A stretch of 64,000 nucleotides of DNA from Gordonia neofelifaecis NRRL B-59395 (GCF_000192435.1 NZ_AEUD01000007.1:1-64000); one strand, 5' to 3'; counted from the stretch's first letter, positions 24,601-32,781 are shown. Made by a program: numbers and translations. Notes: generated by a model from the letters alone, not told the origin.

Positions 24601-26701
24601 CGTGATCACCACCTCGGGATCGACCGGCAGGCCGAAGCCGACGATGGTGCCGCTCGCGGGCATCGAGAACACGATCGGCTGGTATCACCGGGAGTTGGCG
24701 CTGTCGGAGGGCGACGGCGTGCTGGTGGCTTCGTCGCCGACGTTCGACCTCACGCAGAAGAACGTCTGGGCGGCGCTGGCCTCCGGAGCCACGGTGCACC
24801 TCGCCGACGCGGTCTTCGACCCCGAGCAGATTCTGCAGCTCCTCGCCGAACGCTCGATCGCGGTGATGAACATGGCACCGTCGGCGTTCGAGGCGCTCGT
24901 CGAATCCGACGGGGCCGGGGCGCTGGCCGGACTCCGGACGCTGTTCCTCGGCGGCGAGCCCGTTCGGCTCGCGCCGTTGCGACCGCTCCTCGCGGGCGGG
25001 CTGCGCGTGTTCAACAGCTACGGGCCGACCGAGGCCTCCGATGTGGTGTCGTTCCGCGAGGTCACCGGTGACGAGACCGGATCGGTGCCGATCGGAGCGC
25101 CGATCGCGGGCGTCGACCTGCTGGTCCTCGACGCCCGACTCGGGCTGGTCCCGGTCGGCGTGCCCGGCGAGCTCTACGTCGGCGGTGTCGCGGTCGGTCG
25201 CGGCTACGGCGGCATGACCGGACTGACGGCGGAGCGGTTCATCGCGAATCCCTTCGCCGCGGACGGGTCCCGCATGTACCGGACCGGCGACCTCGCGCAG
25301 TGGACCGCCGACGGCGAGCTCCTGTACCTCGGCCGGACCGACTCGCAGATCAAGCTGCGCGGTCTGCGGATCGAACTCGGCGAGATCGAAGCGGTCCTGG
25401 GCGAGACGGAGGGTGTGGCGCTGGCCGCGGTCACCGTCGCCGGGGAGGCGGGCCGGGAGTTCCTCGCGGCCTACCTGTCGCCGGCGTCGGCGCCGGTGGA
25501 CGCCGTCCGTGCCGCCGCCGAGGCCGCGCTGCCCGGCTACATGGTTCCGACGGTGTGGACGTGCCTCGACGACATCGCGCTCAACGCCGCAGGCAAGATC
25601 GATCGCCGATCGCTGCCCGCGCCGGACATCGCACCGACCTCGGCCGACTATGTGGCCCCGGAGACCGCGATCGAGGAGGCGATCGCCGCCGTGTTCGCCG
25701 ACGTCCTCGACGTCGAGCGGGTCAGTGCGACCGCGTCGTTCTTCGACGTGGGCGGCAACTCGCTCTCGGCCACCCGTGTCCGCTCCCGGCTCAAAGAGCG
25801 CAACGGGGTGGAGATCGAACTGTCGTGGCTGTTCAGCGCGCCGAGTCCGCGTGCTCTCGCCGCCCGGATCGCTGCGGGGAACGAAGAGGCCAACGACGTC
25901 CTCATCGCCCTGCGCGCGGACGGAACCCGGCCGCCGCTGTTCTGCATCCATCCCGCGGGTGGACTGGCGTGGTTCTACGGCGGACTGCTGCCGTACCTGC
26001 CGGACCGACCGGTGTACGGCCTGCAGGACCCGCACGTCGTCGCCGGCGAACCGGTGTACTCCGACGTGGCGGAGATGGCGAGCCGATACGTCGAGGAGAT
26101 CCGCCGGGTGCAGCCCGAGGGGCCGTACCGCATCCTCGGATGGTCGGTCGGCGGCGTGATCGCATACGCGATGGCCAATCAACTCGAGTCCGCAGGCGAG
26201 ACTATCGCCTACCTCGGCGTGATGGACGCGCAGCCGGAGGACCCCGAGGCGGTCGCGAGGGCGATGGAGCAGTCGGGCGATCAACCGTCGATCGACGCCG
26301 AGGACGTGATGGACGTCCTGGGCGGATGGCGCGAGTTGTTCGACCTCGGCGACGACGTCACGGCCGACACGCCGGAGGGAGTCACCGAGATCATTCGTTC
26401 ACAGATCGCGGGCATGGGCCTGTTCGGCGACGGCCAGGTGGAGCGGATCATGACCAGCTTCGCGACCGCGGGAGAGGTGTCGCTGACCCTTCGTCCAGAG
26501 CCGTTCGGAGGCGAGATCCAGGTCTTCGTCGCCACCGCGGACAAGGCGGACCCGGCGACGATGGTCGACGCGTGGCGGCCGCACGTGGCCGCGGTGCGAG
26601 AGCAATTCGTGGACACGCATCACCTCGGAATGACCGACGCCGCGTCATTGGCGGTCATCGGCCCGCGGATCGCGGCGGCGCTCTCGGAGGCCGACGTATA
26701 G
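2..26701 (+). CDS. Giant nonribosomal peptide synthetase, 5' end outside window
   Basis: Multimodular NRPS that builds a peptide of at least eight residues on carrier-protein thiolated intermediates in the cytoplasm. The reading frame is open from base 2, which encodes the A-domain A7/A8 region ([23 protein letters not shown]), so the true start lies upstream and the TTG at 41 is not a start. Domain order read from motifs: (A)-PCP, C-A-PCP, C-A-PCP-E, C-A-PCP, C-A-PCP, C-A-PCP-E, C-A-PCP, C-A-PCP-TE. The C domains after the two E domains (modules 4 and 7) are of a different class (LTPLQ.GL.FQ; NHHIL.DGWSG) from the others (AQ.R.WFIN; AHHI..DGES), as expected for DCL versus LCL condensation. 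The gene ends with TAG at 26699-26701 and is followed by mbtH. A lipopeptide, a siderophore or a cell-envelope peptide are all possible; the product cannot be named from this alone. Confidence 0.97.
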   Translation, partial: DLVRRLPDGGLEYLGRTDFQVKLRGQRIELGEIEAVVAGAPGVVHAAVTVASAPGGGEHLVAYLAGAPGERPDADAAKAAAAKALPGYMVPSVWMVLDDIALNTAGKIDRKALPAPEFGSLDAEFVAPEGPVEAAVAQAFADVLGVETVGVTDDFFDVGGNSLSAMRLVARAGEALGVELSVRDLFDAPTVRELVAASGGKSAALAPIVAVDPRPDLIPLSFAQRRMWFINQLDTSSPAYNLPTVLRISGEFDSDALHAAVLDLLARHESLRTTFPAVDGEPHQKIARASAVAARLDWDIVESQAEIEAAVVAGFDVTRQFPVRVRIWPGAGSQASGPDDSAAPNEHVLAVVAHHIASDGESMAPMITDLVTAYLARAEDTDPVFAPLAIQYADYAIWQQRELGSPEDPASVVGQQLAHWESRLAGLPDLVELPADRPRPATASRRGDSVTFEIPADLAERIGERAREYGVTPFMVVHAALAALVSRLTAQEDIAIGTPIAGRGQADLDPLIGMFVNTLVLRTLVEGGGSFADLVERAKAADLDAFANADVPFETVVDAVNPARSSAFAAFTQVWLTFDQSALPELAGANLAQGEIGGLTVAPVETGSVPARVDLLVSVGQGPAGEPWLGSMLYATDLYDGSTVTRFADYLVGILDAALTDPQIAVGDLPLTEREHDEAASGADSTPATPASGREYRVVDPLDGAPAEPMVVTGLSTEPMLLREMFARAAAEFSSRQAVVDADGTVLTYAELDARSNQLARWLIARGIGTESLVALAISRSVPLLTAIWAVAKTGGGYVPIDPTYPADRVQAMVEDSGAMLGLAVAGSGDLPDQGFDWVRLDDVRVVEEIGAADAGEVAASETLAPVRIHNTAYVIYTSGSTGRPKGVAVTHAGLANFAEEERRRSSADEYSRVLGFASPSFDASVLEYLLATVSGGVLIYRPDDAVGGPVLQDFMMRQAVTHTFLTPTVLSTLESAGLPALRVVYAGGEAVPAALRDEWSQMRRIQNLYGPTETTIGVTISEPMQPGAPVYLGGPINGVGLLILDNRLKPVPVGVPGELYVVGNAVSRGYLDHPALTAVRFVANPYGVPGDRMYRTGDVVRWRKGDGGQMVVEYSGRSDDQVKLRGLRIELGEIESVMASHEAVDSAVVVGVGTSTGLSTSGSVATALAGYVVGDPAVVDVAELKAFLGERLPAHMVPASITVLDALPLTPVGKLDKRALPEPVIEVAEYVAPENDAERAVAEIYADLIGLEQVSVTESFFDLGGNSLSATRVAARVSDALEVEVSIRDVFDAPSARALAAAVAGHGAALPPVTVADPRPELIPLSYAQQRMWFINQFDPSLPTYNVPIALRLTGPLDAEAMHAAFVDVVNRHEVLRTTFPAREGAPHQLVHAPGAGLDWAVVDSRADIEKALSTGFDVSVDLPLRARLWQAAEGEHVLAVVAHHIAADGESMAPLITDAVVAYLARSAGAAPEFTPLEVQFADYAIWQREVLGSTSDTGSVLGRQLAYWTDRLAGLPDVLDLPTDRPRPAVASERGADFAFTVPAEVADRIAELSASTGATAFMVVHAALAALLSRMSATEDIAVSTPVAGRGHAVLDPLVGMFVNTLVLRAVVDQRQSFSELLEQVRVGDLDAFGNADVPFETVVEAVDPVRSEAFAPLAQVMLTFDQSGAAMFEDETVGGLTISPVEGVDSPAKVDLGVNVTVTEDGQDWRASFTYATDLFDASTMSALADRFVALLRELTADPESPIGDAPLIPTQTQREIAAHAWGPEVTVPSAPTIADAVARQVATTPEATALLFAGREVTYAELGARVNTLARELIAAGVGPDVAVGVCLPRSVEMLVAVHAVIAAGGQYVPIDVEAPADRVEYMMSTAGAALVLTVAETPDAVAGLTGTPVRVVDASGPAPTDSGPVTDAERRGPLRPDSAAYTLFTSGSTGKPKGVTVSHRAVLNRLWWGLDAFAWTAGDRVIQKTPYTFDVSVPELFGPLLAGATVVVAAPGGHADPEYIADLIEQTSATSVHFVPSMLAVFLDVLDAERLARLTTLRWVFASGEALPPAAVAATHAVWPQVGIHNLFGPTEAAVEVGWADVSDAPDLVTIGKPVWNTSMAVLDSRLQQVPDGVPGELYLGGVQLARGYAAQPGLSAERFVADPFGAPGARLYRTGDLVRRRANGDIEYLGRADFQVKLRGQRIELGEIESVLAGAPGVVHAAATVATGPGGGEHLVGYVSPSTIDLDAVKTAVEQALPEYMRPSVWTLLDDVALNSAGKLDRRALPEPDFASTEADYVPPASPAEETLAALVAGVLGLDRISVTESFFAMGGDSIMSIQLASAARAAGVDLSPREIFEHRTVRAMAAAIADASARLPMLDEPADGPKGVSAIPSVVRWMIELAGEPERFADLSQSATLVAPSGLDHDGLAEVIGALVAAHPMLSARLERVDGDWAMTAGAEFDPFAATGVVTVSDPVGSAGFEAALHEAFADASARLDPATGSLLSAIAVVDPAGVGRIVLVIHHLGVDAVSWPILIEDLVTAWAQRASGTPIALRPETTSGRAWFGALADQTAERVDEAAYWLARSPETATDLGAVPDTGRDTMGTELSVIHRVDPVITEVVLTSVPEAFGTTGAEGSANDALLGALARAVRSWQAARGITDDAPIPFLVETHGRDEDILVASAQPRRSDLTRTAGWFTTIAPVVVDPGADAAHAVKSAKEERLGQPSAGVGYGLLRYADGSEIGRRPLPSIGFNFFGAGRSGGAPESVEPLPFGGADDAPAFAPSSSGAMPVLNPLSVNVGTVASPEGRSLSANFSFPGALFDRDAIEDLARRWEAELAAVVEAANAGPGLSPADVPGASVTQSDLDTIAARFPSAAVWSLTPLQQGLAFQAALSAHLDAESVDVYVTQAVLELGGDLDADRLRAAAEKLLSHHPVLRSGYLRTESGEAVTVVPAEVDLPWTVVDLPADAPDVTGRVAEIARQERLLPFDLDAPPLIRFVLVTHHETASLVVTNHHILLDGWSGPLVLADLLALYVTGAPVTGAERTDFGDYLRYIAAVDTDAGLAAWAEVVAPLDDATLVSAGAEASADAMPRDLARTLDAETTAAVESLARSQGVTLSTVLQAAWAVLLSRLTGNRVVAFGETVSGRPAELDGVESMVGLFINTLPAVVDVDPSASVAQVLGRLQRAKVSVLDYQHLGLPQIAALTGMPTLFDTLTVHESYPVDNESLSTAGAGMTGGLEILDVDASDATHYPLNLATMMTGDRLTLKLKYLPSAFSEELVEMLSGALARVLSAMVADPHALTSSIGLLSEAESRPLTPVSGGDRSEPRLLADLFGAVVRSHPDRVAVTDGYGGRLTYAELDERSNRLARALIERGVRAEALVALAIPRSVELYTAMWAVTKTGGAYVPIDPDYPDERIVTTVEDSGVLLGLRSAASGELPDAGVDWIDVSEAAAGRGGEPIEPGELAIRPTADNTAYVIYTSGTTGRPKGVSVTHAGLANFAAQESERLGLSDGAVVLGYASPAFDASVLEYLLAIGNAGALRYRPADVVGGAPLAEFIREIGATDVFLTPAVLGSLDPSDVPPLNSLGVGGEALPPAVAAQWAGHTPLHNMYGPTEATVAVTISGPLDSSRVVLGSPIAGADLYVLDANLRPVPVGVPGELYAAGTVLARGYLGRPDLTAASFVANPFGAPGERLYRTGDIVRWVRGTDGELVVEYSGRSDDQVKLRGLRIELGEIEAVLGSHPAVESAVVIGVTAAGQRTTTSVVSALAGYVVTAEPIDVAALREFAATRLPAYMVPSTITVLDALPLTPVGKLDKRALPAPEIADAEMVAPENDAERAVAAAFAEVLGLDEVGVTASFFDLGGNSLSAMRAAVRAGEILDADLSVRDLFEAPTVRALVVAAAGHRGALAPIVAVVPRPAEIPLSFAQQRMWFINRLEPTAPTYNIPAVLKLSGTLDVPALRGAVVDLLERHEVLRTSFPALDGVPTQRIASVDEIEDGLDWAVVDSQDAVAAAVTTGFDVTAQWPLRVRLWEQSAGEYVLAVVAHHIGADGESMGPLVRDVVGAYARRVTGSSAAADPLPVQFADFAIWQHRVLGSPEDPDSVVGTQLAYWREHLAGAPDVLNLPMDRPRPAIASHRGRKLDFGIPAELGDRVAQTAQAAGVTPFMVVHAALAVLLGRLGATDDVSVATPIAGRGQQVLQPLVGMFVNTLVLRTPVSSGDTFDALLSRVKQVDLDAFAHADAPFETVVEAVGPVRSESFGPLAQVILAVTQTGSDQPGVDIGDLRVEPISSPEIPAQYDLHVNVAMQAGEAWQSSLVYATDLFDEASIALLADRFLVVLDAVTANPAAAVGDVDVLTAAERARLSSLPAPAVDPERQRSLVDSFAESASAHPASTAVSALGRSVSYAELDGRSSAIAAGLVAAGVRPGDLVGLATARSVDLVSSILGVLKAGAAYLPLDVTNPVDRLSYIVGDAGVGVVLTDSSTEDHGLWSVVEADVQVLDVDDLIVGNDAAGMSFVPVRTPAAARAYVIYTSGSTGLPKGVEVTHGDVAALMAACGEDFDFRADDVWTLFHSYAFDFSVWELWGPLFSGARVVIVDRDLARDIDGFVELLAAERVSVLSLTPSAFYQLIDARRRRDPELALRYVVFGGEELGFEHVRRWFDEYPADTAQLVNMYGITETTVHVTYRPIDRAAVSAADPSFIGRALSSLAIHILDDRLRPVPTGVVGEMYVAGGQLAQGYLNRPGLSATRFVANPFAADAAGSRLYRTGDLARWVGDDIEYLGRADGQVQLRGFRIEYGEVESALLSVDGVTGAAARIVTDRHRGDLLIGYVVGDAGATLDVADVREAAGTRVPRYMVPDLVIAVDRLPLTANGKLDRKALPLPDFTGSATEFAAPANRVEEAIAGVFADLLGAESISVTESFFDLGGNSLAATRLAARVAAVLDVDVTVRDVFDAPSVRELAEAIDGRGRQITALTARERPERLPLSTAQQRMWFINQFDTVSPAYNIPMGLKLDGALDLQALRGALDDLLDRHEVLRTVYPSDDRGPRQRILSAAQASELFVWTETADVAGLIESASSGFDVAVELPIRGAFRRTENGLDLVLTAHHIAFDGESNQVFVRDLLTAYLRRTGADVPAQPTLGVQYADFALWQREVLGAVADASSPMGRQMAYWREQLADLPAVTDLPMDRPRPAVLDTAAAVLSVDVDEALADGVERLARSHGATGFMVTHAALAITVARLAATTDVVIGSPIAGRTDAALEDLVGMFVNTLVLRTEVDPAQSVADFLGRVRGVDLDAFANADAQFDDLIEELAPERSTSHQPLVQIAFAHVSAGGGADLGRVELPGLTAEPLATAEPVAKFDLTVEVAESTADTPMTARFLYATSLFDDATVRRFADAWLRTLAAMIADPRIATGDIDLVGTGIASAVSRNSVGGTLPAADGGVSVPAPLPELLARRNVDPDHPALVCDGVELTYREFDARTDAVARALIERGVGPDDIVAIGLERSIDSVVAVFGVIKAGAAYVPIDPAYPQDRIDYMVADSGVRLGITDAATRGRLGDGAGTSPACEWLDVADISVGDAAPITAADRNGVVTVDNLAYLVYTSGSTGRPKAVGVSHRGLANFIDQFREVSGSHAESPDTRVLHVASPSFDASVLEMMWSIGLGHTLVIAPASEYAGEALGRILDRDGVTDTLITPTVLATVDPARGHRIRNLVTGGEACPPELIAKWVGAGSVADRTMYNFYGPSEATVWSLTGRSMPGQPVTIGHPVRGFAAYVLDVRLHPVPQGVVGELYLASDDSLARGYLGRPGQTSGSFVADPFSATPGARMYATGDLVRVNAHGEIEFAGRADDQVKINGQRVELGEIEAVLADLPAIDSAVVIGVRDASGRSRLAAYVVPAAGGEPAVDEILDEASQRLAAHMVPHVVTMLDALPLTPGGKLDRRALPEPELVIADDDLVAPASAAEETLAAIVAGLLGRERVGVTESFFAMGGDSIMSIQLASAARAAGLELTPREIFEHKSVRGMARVVAEGAERLPMIVEPGGPAGDAVVGPIVSWLIEAAPTAADFADFNQSMVLTAPDGVTGEQLGVVLDAVVRAHPMLTASLRRGSRGWGMSVGGDFDPAAAVTVIDADDALPDAVRAAHAADAAALDPTSGDLVRASLVRAEGEARVVLTVHHLAVDAVSWPILIEDLVTAWAQSSGGQPVLVRPEASSVRAWNAALSAHAVDRDGELSYWLARSPETSAPFGTAFDPVRDVYSETESVVHTVDTAVSEPLIAAVPQAFGGNATDAMLAALGRAVRSWQESTGIADAGPIAVLSEGHGRYEDVLADAATPARADLSRTVGWFTTIAPILVDPSDDPVHAVKAVKEERLGQPGHGVGYGLLRYRAGSALGDRPLPSIAFNYLGGSGSTAGAGAEGQAPQAAPFLPAPDAPFLPSAVRGRLAAMAPLVINASTVAGTDGPVLSADFRYAPAVLTGDDVRVIADNWSRELAAVVHAARGDVGLSPSDVPGSGISQADLDTIAEQHPGADVWPLTPLQRGLYFQSQLAGDAAVDVYVTQAVLHLGGDIDVERLRRATGDLLAHHGSLRSAFVQTGGGAVVGVVPVTVDVPWRVVDLGDRDGEAAAAEIDRVAAAEKLVPFDMAVAPLLRIVLVEHAQGASVVITNHHILFDGWSGPLVMADLLALYATGATYTGLGRPAGSETLDFADYARRIGRADHAAGLNAWREVLAPITEPTFVATTVEATADTMPRDLRMSLGAELTAAIEELSRRSGATVSTVLQFAWAVLMSRYTGNRVVTFGETVSGRPADLDGVESMVGLFINTLPVVVDVDPAAPALDVLASLQADKVKVLDHQHIGLPELTALTGLPALFDTLTVYESYPVDTDSLADADTESVGSGLQIRGAEVTDATHYPLNLGAAPTADGILLTVKYLPIAFSDGQAQVFADAVRQILSELAADAARPIGDIPLIAREALAGAVLPSPADAVEPKRVVDMIADREIDPDHPALIDGDEVITYADFEARTNRVARALIAEGVGPEDIVAVVIDRSVESVTAVWGTVKTGAAFVAIDPAHPDERIAGMLDDTRSRFGITVPGHLSRLAGFDPEWLLVDDLVAADVDDSDVTDADRNGVVRLDDLAYLIFTSGTTGRPKAAANHNRGLATMADRLAQITGTRDDHDHTRILHLSSPSFDASFFEMIWALGAGHTLVIAPASDYAGPALDALLARYAITDLVLTPSVLATLDVDSASALRNLIVCGEPCGQELVEKWAGAGSGASGPNRAGAGKAMFNFYGPSEATVISSTAILEAGKPVNVGTSVRGFTGYVLDARLQPVPHGFVGELYLSAPQGLGRGYLQRFGLTAERFVADPFTADGSRMYATGDLVRINDDAELEFAGRADFQVKIAGQRIELGEIESVLSDLPGVAAAVVIGVGEPASSLAAYVVPEGGHELSVDELRDGVRHRLPSFMVPASIMVIEEIPINAVGKLDRPALPEPEIAEAEYVAPASPDEEAVAAVFGEVLGLDRVGVTVGFFELGGNSLSATRLVARVSEALDVDVSVRDVFGAPSVRDLVRAVAGRGAALEAVSAVWPRPDRIPLSFAQQRIWFINQLESGSGAYNVPAVVRLTGALDVGALRAAAVDVVRRHEVLRTSFPSEDGVAYQLIHEPERAEELLDWAVVTDPADVERAVTSGFDLGTALPIRVRLLALGPDEHVLAVVAHHIAADGESVTPLVGDLVTAYAARAAGTVPIFAPLDVQYADYALWQHRVLGDPGDPASVLGRDLAYWTTQLSGLPDVLRLPTDRPRPPAASHRGAEVAFEIPAEVGERIAAVAAAQSATPFMVVHAALAALLARLSGTSDIAIATPIAGRGQRALDPLVGMFVNTLVLRTRIDGGSTFDQLIDQARVTDVDAFAHAAVPFEVLVDALNPTRTEAFSPLAQVMLSFGGDGAAVADEPVALGDLTVTPATAPEKPAQFDLTVNVSASDGAWTGSMIYATDLFDESTIRAAADRLVLLLDGLTADPRQAVGDASILSAEARAGVLGFSHGAETEPSAALIGAVVDRARRTPDAVAVNVGDATFTYGEVVARADALAAELAGLGIGYDDVVVLALDRSVHWIVGMIAAWKVGAAYAPVDPSVPIARLRSLVEDAAARVVVGVADWIDRHADDLADGVELVAVGEQRAVEPFADVPAGPAGRLGYVITTSGSTGRPKPTMVPLAGIENTIGWYHRELALSEGDGVLVASSPTFDLTQKNVWAALASGATVHLADAVFDPEQILQLLAERSIAVMNMAPSAFEALVESDGAGALAGLRTLFLGGEPVRLAPLRPLLAGGLRVFNSYGPTEASDVVSFREVTGDETGSVPIGAPIAGVDLLVLDARLGLVPVGVPGELYVGGVAVGRGYGGMTGLTAERFIANPFAADGSRMYRTGDLAQWTADGELLYLGRTDSQIKLRGLRIELGEIEAVLGETEGVALAAVTVAGEAGREFLAAYLSPASAPVDAVRAAAEAALPGYMVPTVWTCLDDIALNAAGKIDRRSLPAPDIAPTSADYVAPETAIEEAIAAVFADVLDVERVSATASFFDVGGNSLSATRVRSRLKERNGVEIELSWLFSAPSPRALAARIAAGNEEANDVLIALRADGTRPPLFCIHPAGGLAWFYGGLLPYLPDRPVYGLQDPHVVAGEPVYSDVAEMASRYVEEIRRVQPEGPYRILGWSVGGVIAYAMANQLESAGETIAYLGVMDAQPEDPEAVARAMEQSGDQPSIDAEDVMDVLGGWRELFDLGDDVTADTPEGVTEIIRSQIAGMGLFGDGQVERIMTSFATAGEVSLTLRPEPFGGEIQVFVATADKADPATMVDAWRPHVAAVREQFVDTHHLGMTDAASLAVIGPRIAAALSEADV
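606..3935 (+). other. NRPS module 2: C-A-PCP
   Basis: The condensation domain carries AHHIASDG (from 1061). The adenylation domain has [14 protein letters not shown] from 2621, and the carrier protein has GGNSLSATR (3794 on). Aligned by eye to GrsA, the ten-residue specificity code reads D-A-L-F-Y-G-L-I-G-K, which I do not recognise. The C domain holds an extra segment of about 12 residues before its HH motif (985-1040) that contains the repeat also found in module 7. Confidence 0.85.
3936..8560 (+). other. NRPS module 3: C-A-PCP-E, possibly serine
   Basis: C domain with AHHIAADG (4333), A domain with [12 protein letters not shown] (about 5800), a carrier protein of the E-paired type with [12 protein letters not shown] (6968 on), then an epimerization domain with [10 protein letters not shown] (7547). 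The code read by eye, D-V-P-H-F-S-L-V-E-K, agrees at eight of ten positions with the EntF serine code DVWHFSLVDK, so a serine-like substrate delivered as the D-isomer is my tentative reading. The differing 239 and 331 residues leave room for another polar side chain. Confidence 0.8.
8561..11735 (+). other. NRPS module 4: DCL-type C-A-PCP
   Basis: The condensation domain starts with [12 protein letters not shown] and carries [11 protein letters not shown] (9023 on), the class expected downstream of an epimerase. The A domain has [14 protein letters not shown] (10421) and the carrier protein GGNSLSAMR (11585 on). The code by eye is D-A-L-F-G-G-M-V-A-K, sharing its first four residues with module 2. 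The two A domains also share long stretches around the A3-A5 motifs, so they look like recent relatives. Confidence 0.85.
11736..14930 (+). other. NRPS module 5: C-A-PCP, likely threonine
   Basis: C domain with AHHIGADG (12133), A domain with [14 protein letters not shown] (13585) and carrier protein with GGNSLAATR (14782 on). The by-eye specificity code D-F-W-S-V-G-M-V-H-K matches the standard threonine code DFWNIGMVHK at eight of ten positions, with conservative changes at the other two, so L-threonine is the best-supported substrate call in this enzyme. Confidence 0.85.
14931..19555 (+). other. NRPS module 6: C-A-PCP-E
   Basis: C domain with AHHIAFDG (15325), A domain with [14 protein letters not shown] (16807), E-type carrier protein [12 protein letters not shown] (17984 on) and an epimerization domain with [10 protein letters not shown] (18542). 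The code by eye is D-A-L-L-V-G-F-V-W-K, not recognised. The module is predicted to deliver a D-residue. Its PCP-E region resembles that of module 3 closely, including the shared [15 protein letters not shown] stretch. Confidence 0.85.
19556..22755 (+). other. NRPS module 7: DCL-type C-A-PCP
   Basis: Condensation domain of the post-epimerase class ([22 protein letters not shown], 20009 on). The A domain has [14 protein letters not shown] (21428) and the carrier protein GGNSLSATR (22612 on). The code by eye is D-A-F-V-I-C-F-V-I-K, not recognised. Compared with module 6, the A domain carries an extra segment of about eight residues before the NFYGPSE motif (21816-21866), built from the repeat also seen in module 2. 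Confidence 0.85.
22756..26701 (+). other. NRPS module 8: C-A-PCP-TE termination module
   Basis: C domain with AHHIAADG (23162); an atypical A domain; carrier protein GGNSLSATR (25751 on); then a type I thioesterase with the nucleophile in GWSVGG (Ser codon 26144-26146), an Asp in GVMDAQ and a His in DTHHLG, which would release or cyclise the peptide. In the A domain the A3 motif reads [14 protein letters not shown], lacking the usual aromatic residue and final Gly, and the A4 region is FDLTQKN. The code by eye, D-L-K-N-F-G-S-D-V-K, fits no standard I know. Confidence 0.85.
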
Positions 26702-26722
26702 TAATCGCTCGGGTAACGCTAC

Positions 26723-26773
26723 GGGGTCCTCTCATCGATTGACGTTCCAGTGGATGAATGTCGGGAGGACCCC
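26723..26773. other. Inverted repeat between NRPS and mbtH
   Basis: A nine-base perfect inverted repeat (GGGGTCCTC at 26723-26731, GAGGACCCC at 26765-26773) with a 33-base loop sits in the 138-base gap between the NRPS stop and mbtH. There is no T-run after it, so it is not a standard terminator. It could be an mRNA processing or stability stem, or an operator. Confidence 0.4.
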
Positions 26774-26839
26774 GGCGACCCGGTGAAATGCTTTTGGAGA
26801 ATGTGATGTGCTAGGTGTGCATCGCAGGAAGGACAAGAC

Positions 26840-27064
26840 ATGACGAACCCCTTCGACGACGAGAACGGACGCTTCTACGTTCTGGTGAACGAGGAGAACC
26901 AGCACTCGCTGTGGCCGACTTTCGCCGACATTCCGGCGGGCTGGACGAAGGTGTTCGGCGAGGAGAGCCGAGAGGCCTGCCTCGAGTACGTGGAGAAGAA
27001 CTGGACCGACCTGCGTCCGCAGAGCCTGATCGACGCGATGGCCGCCGATCAGAAAAACGCATGA
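26840..27064 (+). CDS. MbtH-like protein, NRPS A-domain partner
   Basis: Small cytoplasmic chaperone-like protein (74 aa) of the MbtH family. Such proteins bind NRPS adenylation domains and are often required for their solubility and activity. It shows the family pattern: NPFDDE at the N-terminus, [23 protein letters not shown] and a final W-T-D-L-R-P. The ATG at 26840 has AGGAAGGA about ten bases upstream, better than the earlier in-frame-looking starts in other frames. It lies 138 bases after the NRPS and is very likely its dedicated partner, given that no other NRPS is present here. Confidence 0.97.
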   Translation: MTNPFDDENGRFYVLVNEENQHSLWPTFADIPAGWTKVFGEESREACLEYVEKNWTDLRPQSLIDAMAADQKNA

Positions 27065-27339
27065 TTCGGACAAGTCCGATGACATTCGATAGGTGTCCTA
27101 CGAACATGTGACAAGGATCTCATTTTTTGTGATCCGCGTGTCGCGACGAACAATCCATCTAAAAGGCCAGGTCACGGGCGGCGACAAGGTATCGAAAAGG
27201 TTAACGGAACAGCTCTTTTGTGTCAGCGACGCGATGCCCCTATGCTCCGCGCCCCCGATGCCGATAGCCTGGTTCCCAGGTGGTTTCCAGCCGGAACCCC
27301 TCGAGAATCACAGCATGTGGCACCCGGAAGGGTATGGAG
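27065..27339. promoter_or_regulatory. AT-richer intergenic region with small hairpins
   Basis: This 275-base gap after mbtH is visibly richer in A and T than its surroundings. It holds a five-base stem CGGAC-AA-GTCCG near 27068 and a weak hairpin around the T-run at 27114-27138 (GGATCTCA..T-run..TGTGATCC, one mismatch), which could end the NRPS-mbtH transcript. A promoter for the next gene probably lies here, but I cannot fix its -35 and -10 with confidence. Confidence 0.35.
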
Positions 27340-27678
27340 ATGGACAACTACGCGAGCGTCGACCGCAAGGAGTGGATCCGGAGTCTCAGCGTGCATCTGG
27401 CCGATCGGGCCGATGCAGCACCGTGGATGACTGCTGTTCGCATCGGCGATCAGAGCGTGACGTACGGCGACCTCGTCGACTCCCTCCATGGCTACCGCCG
27501 GGTGATCGATGCCGAGTACATGTCTGTCGAGAGCGCGTTGACCGCATCGGTGATGCACAACATGCCGGGTCTCGGTTCGCTCGCGCCGCGCGATCTCGCT
27601 CGCGCGATGCAGGAGATCGTTCAGTGGCTGGGCCGGGATCTCCCCACCGCGGGTGTCGGGCTCCGCTCCGTCGTCTGA
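27340..27678 (+). CDS. Small protein of unknown function beside the NRPS
   Basis: A 112-residue protein I do not recognise. The ATG at 27340 is preceded by GGAAGGG at good spacing; a second ATG at 27334 is too close to that site. Part of it (AAPWMTAVRIGDQSVTYGDLVDSL, residues about 26-49) resembles the start of an NRPS adenylation domain, where a phrase like AV..GD..LTYAEL is typical, but no catalytic A-domain motifs follow. No signal peptide or membrane segment is evident. It lies between mbtH and the kinase array and may belong to the NRPS locus; the resemblance could be chance. Confidence 0.7.
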   Translation: MDNYASVDRKEWIRSLSVHLADRADAAPWMTAVRIGDQSVTYGDLVDSLHGYRRVIDAEYMSVESALTASVMHNMPGLGSLAPRDLARAMQEIVQWLGRDLPTAGVGLRSVV

Positions 27679-27721
27679 GTCGTTCCTCCCGCGGTGCTCC
27701 GCATAGCCGAGCCGGGGTGTG

Positions 27722-28924
27722 ATGCCCGGCCGCAGTGAGCAGCCGTCGGCGTCGTCCCGCATGCAGTCCACGGGAACGATGGTCTTCGGGGTCACCTACC
27801 TCGGTATCTTCCTCCTCGCCCCGAGTGATCTGTCTCAGTACGCCTCGCTGACCGCGGACTGGTGGGCCTGGCTCAGCGGCGCGGTCGTCGTCGCGTCGGC
27901 GCTGGCGTTCTTCGTCGGCGGACTGAGTCGCCGAGTCGAACTGCTCGCCCCCGTCGCGTACGTCTGCGCTGCCGCCTATCTCCTCGTCGCCGTTGCGTGG
28001 TTCATCGGCTGGACCGGGCAGTCCGGGGCCGATTCGTCCGCGAGCGCCTTCGACTTCGGGCTGGTCTTTCTGCCGCAGGTGGGCAGTTGCGTTCTGGTCC
28101 TGTGCGACCGCATCGCGGCCGCCGTCGTCAATCTGCTGGTCGCGGGCGGGCTGAGCCTGTTCGCCGCCGCAATCGTGTCCGGCGGGGCGGACTGGACAGA
28201 CTTCGTATCGGCTTTCTGGGCATTGTCCCTGGCGAGCATCTATCTCGTCATCTGCTGGGCGGTGATGAGCGGGGCACGGCGCTTCGACGAACGCCGGCGG
28301 GCCGCGGGTGCCCAGACGGCCGAGCTCCTGCAGAGCAGGGTGCGCGACGCGGAGCGCCGGCGACTCGACGCGATGGTGCACGATCGCCTCATCGCTCTGC
28401 TCATGGCGCTGCGGCCCGGACCGCTCTCCGAGGGATTCCGGTGGGCGATGGGGAGCGTGCTCGACGAGATCGCGAACTGGTCGACCGACACCGGGACGGG
28501 GCGGGATCAGGTCGCCGCGACCGAGTTCGTGCAACGACTGCGGGTGTCGGTGGACGAGTTGGGCAGCGGGCTCGACATCGAGACCATCGTGACTGCGCCC
28601 CGTGATGCGGAGTATCCGGCGGCCGCAGCCGACGCGATCGTCGACGCCGTCGGCGAGGCCGTGCGGAACTTCCACCGCCACGCGGGCCCGGGGGCGGCGG
28701 GCGCGATCCGCTGCGGTGTGGAACCCGATCGGCTGTCTGCGGTCGTGGTGGACGACGGCGTCGGATTCGATCCCGCAGCCGTGCCCGCCCACCGGATCGG
28801 TGTGGCACTCGGCATCCTGGAACGGATGCGGCAACTGGAAGGCGGCAGCAGCCGCGTGGTGAGCGAACCCGGACACGGCACCCGAGTGGAGCTGATGTGG
28901 GTGCAGAGCGGCGTCCGTCCATGA
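27722..28924 (+). CDS. Membrane sensor histidine kinase-like protein A1
   Basis: A 400-residue membrane protein with about six hydrophobic segments in the first 190 residues, then a dimerization/phosphoacceptor stretch ERRRLDAMVHDRLIALL (candidate His-220) and a HATPase_c domain: N box EAVRNFHRHA, G1 box DDGVGFDP, G2 box GHGTRVEL. This is the layout of NarL-partnered (HisKA_3/DesK-like) kinases. The start could be GTG 27719 or ATG 27722; no strong ribosome site separates them. It overlaps the next gene by ATGA, implying coupled translation, and is the first member of a four-gene A1-B1-A2-B2 run. Its signal is unknown. Confidence 0.85.
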   Translation: MPGRSEQPSASSRMQSTGTMVFGVTYLGIFLLAPSDLSQYASLTADWWAWLSGAVVVASALAFFVGGLSRRVELLAPVAYVCAAAYLLVAVAWFIGWTGQSGADSSASAFDFGLVFLPQVGSCVLVLCDRIAAAVVNLLVAGGLSLFAAAIVSGGADWTDFVSAFWALSLASIYLVICWAVMSGARRFDERRRAAGAQTAELLQSRVRDAERRRLDAMVHDRLIALLMALRPGPLSEGFRWAMGSVLDEIANWSTDTGTGRDQVAATEFVQRLRVSVDELGSGLDIETIVTAPRDAEYPAAAADAIVDAVGEAVRNFHRHAGPGAAGAIRCGVEPDRLSAVVVDDGVGFDPAAVPAHRIGVALGILERMRQLEGGSSRVVSEPGHGTRVELMWVQSGVRP

Positions 28925-29979
28925 GCGAATCCGCGGATCTGCAGCGATCGATCACCGAACCGGCAGTGCGGCGCGCGCTGATGGCGGTGCTGATCGTGTA
29001 TCTCGCGGGGTCGGTCGTCCTCATGATCGTGCAGGGGGTCGTCGACTCACCCGGGCAGTCGTACTGGCTGGGCGTCGTCGCCGGGTTCGTGCTGTACACC
29101 TGCGCATTCGGGTTGGCGCTGGTGCCGCGCCCGGGACGATTCGGGAGACGCCCGGCCGTCGGGGTCGTCGTGCTCACCCTGGCCGCGCAGGGCGCGCTCT
29201 GGTCGGCGCTCGCCAACGACGGTTCGGCGGACGCGAGGCTCTACCTGCCGATGTTCGTGACCGCCTTCGTCGTGGAGACGGTCGTGGTGTTCCGAGGCAG
29301 ACTCCTGGAGGCGTGGATCGGGGCGCTCGCCGGCATCGCGCTCACTGTCGTCGCCGGCACGTCGACGGATGCCACGCATTGGTGGAGCACGGTGCAGACC
29401 ACGACGGTGCTGCTGCTGGTGGCGGCGACCGCGGCGACGACCGCGCTGGCGCCTCTCTTTCGGGAGATCGACGCGCTCGCGATCCGCCACGACCGTGCCA
29501 GCGGCGAGGAATGGGCGGGTCGTGCGGCGAGCGCCGCGCGGGACGAGCGCATCGCCAGGATCGACGGCTTGGTCCGCCCGCTGTTCGAGAACGCGATCGA
29601 TGCCGATCGGGTCACGATCGCCGATGTGCAGCGAGCCCGCCTGATCGAGGCCCGCCTGCGAGACGGGATCCGGGCCCCCGCATTCGACACCGCGCAGGTA
29701 CGTGAGGCGGTGTGGCGCGCGCGCTCGCGCGGCGTATCGGTCACCCTGCTCGACGACGGCGGCCTCCGGGATGTGGCTCCGGAGGACGCATCGGTGGTCC
29801 TGGCCGAGGTGATTCCCCGACTGTGCGCCGAACTCGGCTCGCTCACCACCGGTGAGATCGTGGCCCGGGTCTCGCCGCCGGACCGCACACCGATCGCCGC
29901 CGTGACCGTCGCCCGGCCGGACGTTCGCCGGCGCGTCGAGTTCGGCGTCTCCGGCGCGACGCGGGTGGTGGAACTGTGA
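28921..29979 (+). CDS. Membrane partner protein B1 of unknown function
   Basis: A 352-residue protein with about six membrane segments in the first 190 residues, then a soluble domain without recognisable kinase boxes. The domain carries a pattern shared with the genes at 31133 and 36222: L..VRPL.E, then a block close to ARLIEARLRDGIRAP, then ARSRGVSVTLLDD. The ATG at 28921 overlaps the stop of the preceding kinase gene (ATGA), so the two proteins are probably made in matched amounts. I infer that it is a partner or regulatory subunit of the kinase-like protein; I do not know a named family for it. Confidence 0.8.
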   Translation: MSESADLQRSITEPAVRRALMAVLIVYLAGSVVLMIVQGVVDSPGQSYWLGVVAGFVLYTCAFGLALVPRPGRFGRRPAVGVVVLTLAAQGALWSALANDGSADARLYLPMFVTAFVVETVVVFRGRLLEAWIGALAGIALTVVAGTSTDATHWWSTVQTTTVLLLVAATAATTALAPLFREIDALAIRHDRASGEEWAGRAASAARDERIARIDGLVRPLFENAIDADRVTIADVQRARLIEARLRDGIRAPAFDTAQVREAVWRARSRGVSVTLLDDGGLRDVAPEDASVVLAEVIPRLCAELGSLTTGEIVARVSPPDRTPIAAVTVARPDVRRRVEFGVSGATRVVEL

Positions 29980-31136
29980 ACGAACTCCGCATGCGCCGTG
30001 GCGTGGCAGTCTGCATGGCCATCACCACGCTGATCGTGCCGACGATCATGGTGAGCTACTACGACCAGGTGATCTCGCTGGTCGCGGTGTGGTGGGTGCC
30101 GGTGAGCATCGTTCTCGTCGTCGGAGCCGCAGCGGCCCTGCTGGCCGATGCGACCCGCGGATCCGGCCGGCTGATCGGACCGCTCGCGCTGACGCTCGGT
30201 GCGGCCAACGTGACCGTGGTCGTCCTGTGGCTGATCGCCTGGACGGGCGACGCGGCACCGCCGTCGTACGGCTCGCCGCCGATCTGGCCGGCGAACACCG
30301 TGGTCCTGCCTGCGATCGTGATGGCCACCGTGTACCGCGCAAGGGTGCCGGTGCTGTACGCCGGGTTCGTCCTGCTGCTGCTGGCGACCGCCCAGCAGTA
30401 CGTCAAGCAGGGACAGTTCGGCGTGCTCGGCTATGCGAACTCGTTGCTGACGGCCGCGTTGGTCGGAGTGTTCCTGACGCTCGAATACTCGACGATGCGG
30501 GCGGTCCGCGCCGCCGACGAGCGTCGCGAGCAGGTTCTGTCCGCGAGTGCGCGCGCGGCGAGTCGCGCCGCGCGCGTGGCCGAGCGTGAGAGGCTCGACA
30601 TCGTGGTTCGGGACAAGGTGATCGCGGTGCTTCGCCAGGTGTCGGAGGGCGTGCCCGAGCCCCGGCTGCAAGCCAAGGCGACCCAGACACTCGCCGACCT
30701 CGACGGCAGGAGTCGATCCCGGCCGCCGCCCGCCGAGATGTCCGTAGCGGAGACCTCCCTGCGCCTGCGCGAAGCGGTGAACGCGGTCGCCGACGACCCG
30801 ATGACCGAACTGACCGTCCTCGACCCGGACGCCCATTACCCCTACCGCCTCGGCGAGGCGCTCGTCGATGCGGCGGCCGAAGCCGTCGGCAATGCCGTCG
30901 CGCACGCGGGCCCGACGGCCGCATGCGCCCTGATCGGCGTTTTCGACTCGGATCTGATCCGGCTGCGGGTCGTCGACGACGGGGTGGGTTTCGACCCCCG
31001 GCGGATCCCTGCGGACCGTGCGGGCGTCGAACTCGGGATCCTTCGCCGGATGCGGGAGCAGCCGGGCGGCGGAGCCTGGATCGACTCGTCGACGACTGGC
31101 GGCACCATGGTGTCGTTGCACTGGCGTCGGCCGTGA
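29976..31136 (+). CDS. Membrane kinase-like protein A2 lacking the phosphoacceptor histidine
   Basis: A 386-residue homologue of the kinases at 27722 and 34975: an N-terminal membrane domain of about six segments, then ERERLDIVVRDKVIAVLRQ and a HATPase domain (N box EAVGNAVAHA, G1 box DDGVGFDP, G2 region TTGGTMVSL). At the place where its relatives have H-D, this protein has Arg-212-Asp (codon 30609-30611), so it may be unable to autophosphorylate and could act as a modulating or pseudokinase subunit. The GTG start overlaps the stop of the upstream gene (GTGA) and its own end overlaps the next start. Confidence 0.8.
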   Translation: MNELRMRRGVAVCMAITTLIVPTIMVSYYDQVISLVAVWWVPVSIVLVVGAAAALLADATRGSGRLIGPLALTLGAANVTVVVLWLIAWTGDAAPPSYGSPPIWPANTVVLPAIVMATVYRARVPVLYAGFVLLLLATAQQYVKQGQFGVLGYANSLLTAALVGVFLTLEYSTMRAVRAADERREQVLSASARAASRAARVAERERLDIVVRDKVIAVLRQVSEGVPEPRLQAKATQTLADLDGRSRSRPPPAEMSVAETSLRLREAVNAVADDPMTELTVLDPDAHYPYRLGEALVDAAAEAVGNAVAHAGPTAACALIGVFDSDLIRLRVVDDGVGFDPRRIPADRAGVELGILRRMREQPGGGAWIDSSTTGGTMVSLHWRRP

Positions 31137-32224
31137 CCGCGTCGCGTACGGATCCGGGCGCGACGGGATCCGAGACGATCGCCGGCATGATGGGTCTCGG
31201 CCGCCGGGGCCTCCGGGTCGCGGTCGGTGGGGTGATGGCCGCCTATGTGGCGGTCGGCCTGATGCTTCCGTCCCTCGAACTGAGTCCGGCCCGGTGGGTG
31301 GCCGCGGTCCTCGGGTCGGTGGGGCTGGCCGTGTCGCTGTGGCTGGCGGCGCGCGGTGAGGAGGATCCGCTCGGGCGGTCGGCGACGATCGCAGTGGCGG
31401 TGATCGGCGCAGTGGCCGGCGCGGCCGTCTGGTGGTCCATTCCGGTGGGACCGACGAACTGGGTGCGACCCGGCGCGCCGATGGTGGTCTATGCGATCGC
31501 GATGTGTCTACTCATCGTCCGCGGACGGGTGAGATGGGCCTGGCTCGGCTTCCTGGCCGTCGTCGGCGTCGCGGCGGTCGCTGCAGCGGTGTGGGGGTGG
31601 AGACCGGGAACGGTGGTGCCGGTGGTGCTGAGGATGCTTGCGTCGATGGTTCCGGTGACCCTGATGATGGCGTTCGTGCGTCCCCTGCTGGCCTTCTCCC
31701 GGGTGCTCGACCGCCGGGAGGTGGCAGCGGTGGAGGCCGAGGCGGCCCTGGCGGCGACCGTCGCGCAACGTGCGCGGACGCTGGCCGAACTCGATCACGA
31801 GGTGCGGCCGTTCCTCGAGCACGCCGCGCGCGGCGGCCACTTCTCGGCAGACGATGCGGTGCGCGCGCGCCTGCTCGAAGCGGCCTTGCGCGACGAGGTG
31901 CGCGGCCGCGGGTGGATGTCACCGGAGGTCCGGGCGGAGGTATCCGCCGCTCGGGAACGAGGCGTCGCGGTGCGGCTCTTCGACGACCGCAGCGGGGACG
32001 CGGGCGCGGTGCGGGACCGCGATCGGATCCACGCGGAACTGATCGACGTGCTGAGCGGCGCGGACCGCGGCAGCGTCACCGCACGACTGGTTCCCGCGGC
32101 CCGCGCGATGGTCGCGGTGATCGCCGAGTCGGACGGTGCGTCCGTGCGGCGGCGGGTCTGCGCCGTCGATGAGTCCGGCGAGCCGGCCTGGACACGAGAC
32201 ACCGGCGGCACGCTCTCGATGTGA
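31133..32224 (+). CDS. Membrane partner protein B2 of unknown function
   Basis: A 363-residue member of the type-B family. The GTG at 31133 overlaps the stop of the preceding gene; longer in-frame starts run back into that gene and are unlikely. About five or six membrane segments are followed by the shared soluble domain: LDHEVRPFLEHA, then RARLLEAALRDEVRGRG, then ARERGVAVRLFDD. It lacks visible HATPase motifs. It ends the A1-B1-A2-B2 run and converges with the lipoprotein gene, 53 bases away. Confidence 0.8.
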   Translation: MTASRTDPGATGSETIAGMMGLGRRGLRVAVGGVMAAYVAVGLMLPSLELSPARWVAAVLGSVGLAVSLWLAARGEEDPLGRSATIAVAVIGAVAGAAVWWSIPVGPTNWVRPGAPMVVYAIAMCLLIVRGRVRWAWLGFLAVVGVAAVAAAVWGWRPGTVVPVVLRMLASMVPVTLMMAFVRPLLAFSRVLDRREVAAVEAEAALAATVAQRARTLAELDHEVRPFLEHAARGGHFSADDAVRARLLEAALRDEVRGRGWMSPEVRAEVSAARERGVAVRLFDDRSGDAGAVRDRDRIHAELIDVLSGADRGSVTARLVPAARAMVAVIAESDGASVRRRVCAVDESGEPAWTRDTGGTLSM

Positions 32225-32277
32225 GAGGGTGCCGCCGGTGTCGGAACGCGTGGTGCCGGCGCGTCAGTGCTGCAGCA

Positions 32278-32781
32278 TCAGTGCTGGGGCATCATCGACG
32301 TCAGCGTCGTGACGGAGGCTCCCGCCAGCTTCCACTCGCCGTCCTGCTTGACCATCGCGAGGTTCAGGTCGACCGGCTCGGGAGCATGCGGCGACTTGAT
32401 CGCGGTCACGGCGACGGCCTTGTTCTCGCCGTCGGCCTTGACCGACTTCACGGTGTAGGCGTCGGGGGTGTAACCGGCCTCGTTCGCGGCCTTCGAGAAC
32501 GCGTTCAGTGCCTCGGCGGCGCCCGGCGTGGAGGTGTCGAGGACGGTCGAGAGTTCGGCGACGGTCGTGTCGCCGTCGACGGCCTTGCGGACGATGACCT
32601 GCGCCTGACCGTTGTCGAGACCCGCGACGGCCACGGTGGCCGAGGCGCTCGCGGGTGCGGACGCGCTTGTCGCGGATGCGGAGTCGTCGTCGGAGCTCGA
32701 GCATGCGGCCAGGAGCGCGGTGGCGGCGGCGAGTGCGGCCACCGCCGCGGCGGGACGACGCAGGTTGCGGGAAACGGTCAT
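32278..32781 (-). CDS. Secreted lipoprotein, MTB12-like, with iron-box promoter
   Basis: A 167-residue exported lipoprotein: signal peptide with lipobox LLAAC (Cys-27), a Ser/Ala-rich linker, and a C-terminal domain of about 100 residues (DGDTTVAELSTVLD..., ending LTSMMPQH) resembling the low-molecular-weight antigen MTB12 / NTF2-like domain of mycobacterial lipoproteins. The likely place is the outer face of the cell membrane. A DtxR/IdeR-type operator lies just upstream (32809-32827), so expression probably rises under low iron. The role is unknown; a link to iron handling is inferred only from the operator. Confidence 0.85.
   Translation of the reverse strand: MTVSRNLRRPAAAVAALAAATALLAACSSSDDDSASATSASAPASASATVAVAGLDNGQAQVIVRKAVDGDTTVAELSTVLDTSTPGAAEALNAFSKAANEAGYTPDAYTVKSVKADGENKAVAVTAIKSPHAPEPVDLNLAMVKQDGEWKLAGASVTTLTSMMPQH

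Noticed and set aside
41-26701. TTG at 41 as the start of the NRPS gene
   Set aside because: The frame is open to base 2 and upstream codons encode the conserved A-domain motif, so the gene starts outside the window.
27067-27082. CGGACAAGTCCG as a DosR-type site near mbtH
   Set aside because: It has the half-sites GGAC/GTCC, but the spacing is too short and lacks the CTWWAG centre.
26702-27339. An iron box controlling mbtH or the NRPS
   Set aside because: I looked for TTAGG..CCTAA-type palindromes in both gaps and found none; the NRPS promoter itself is outside the window.
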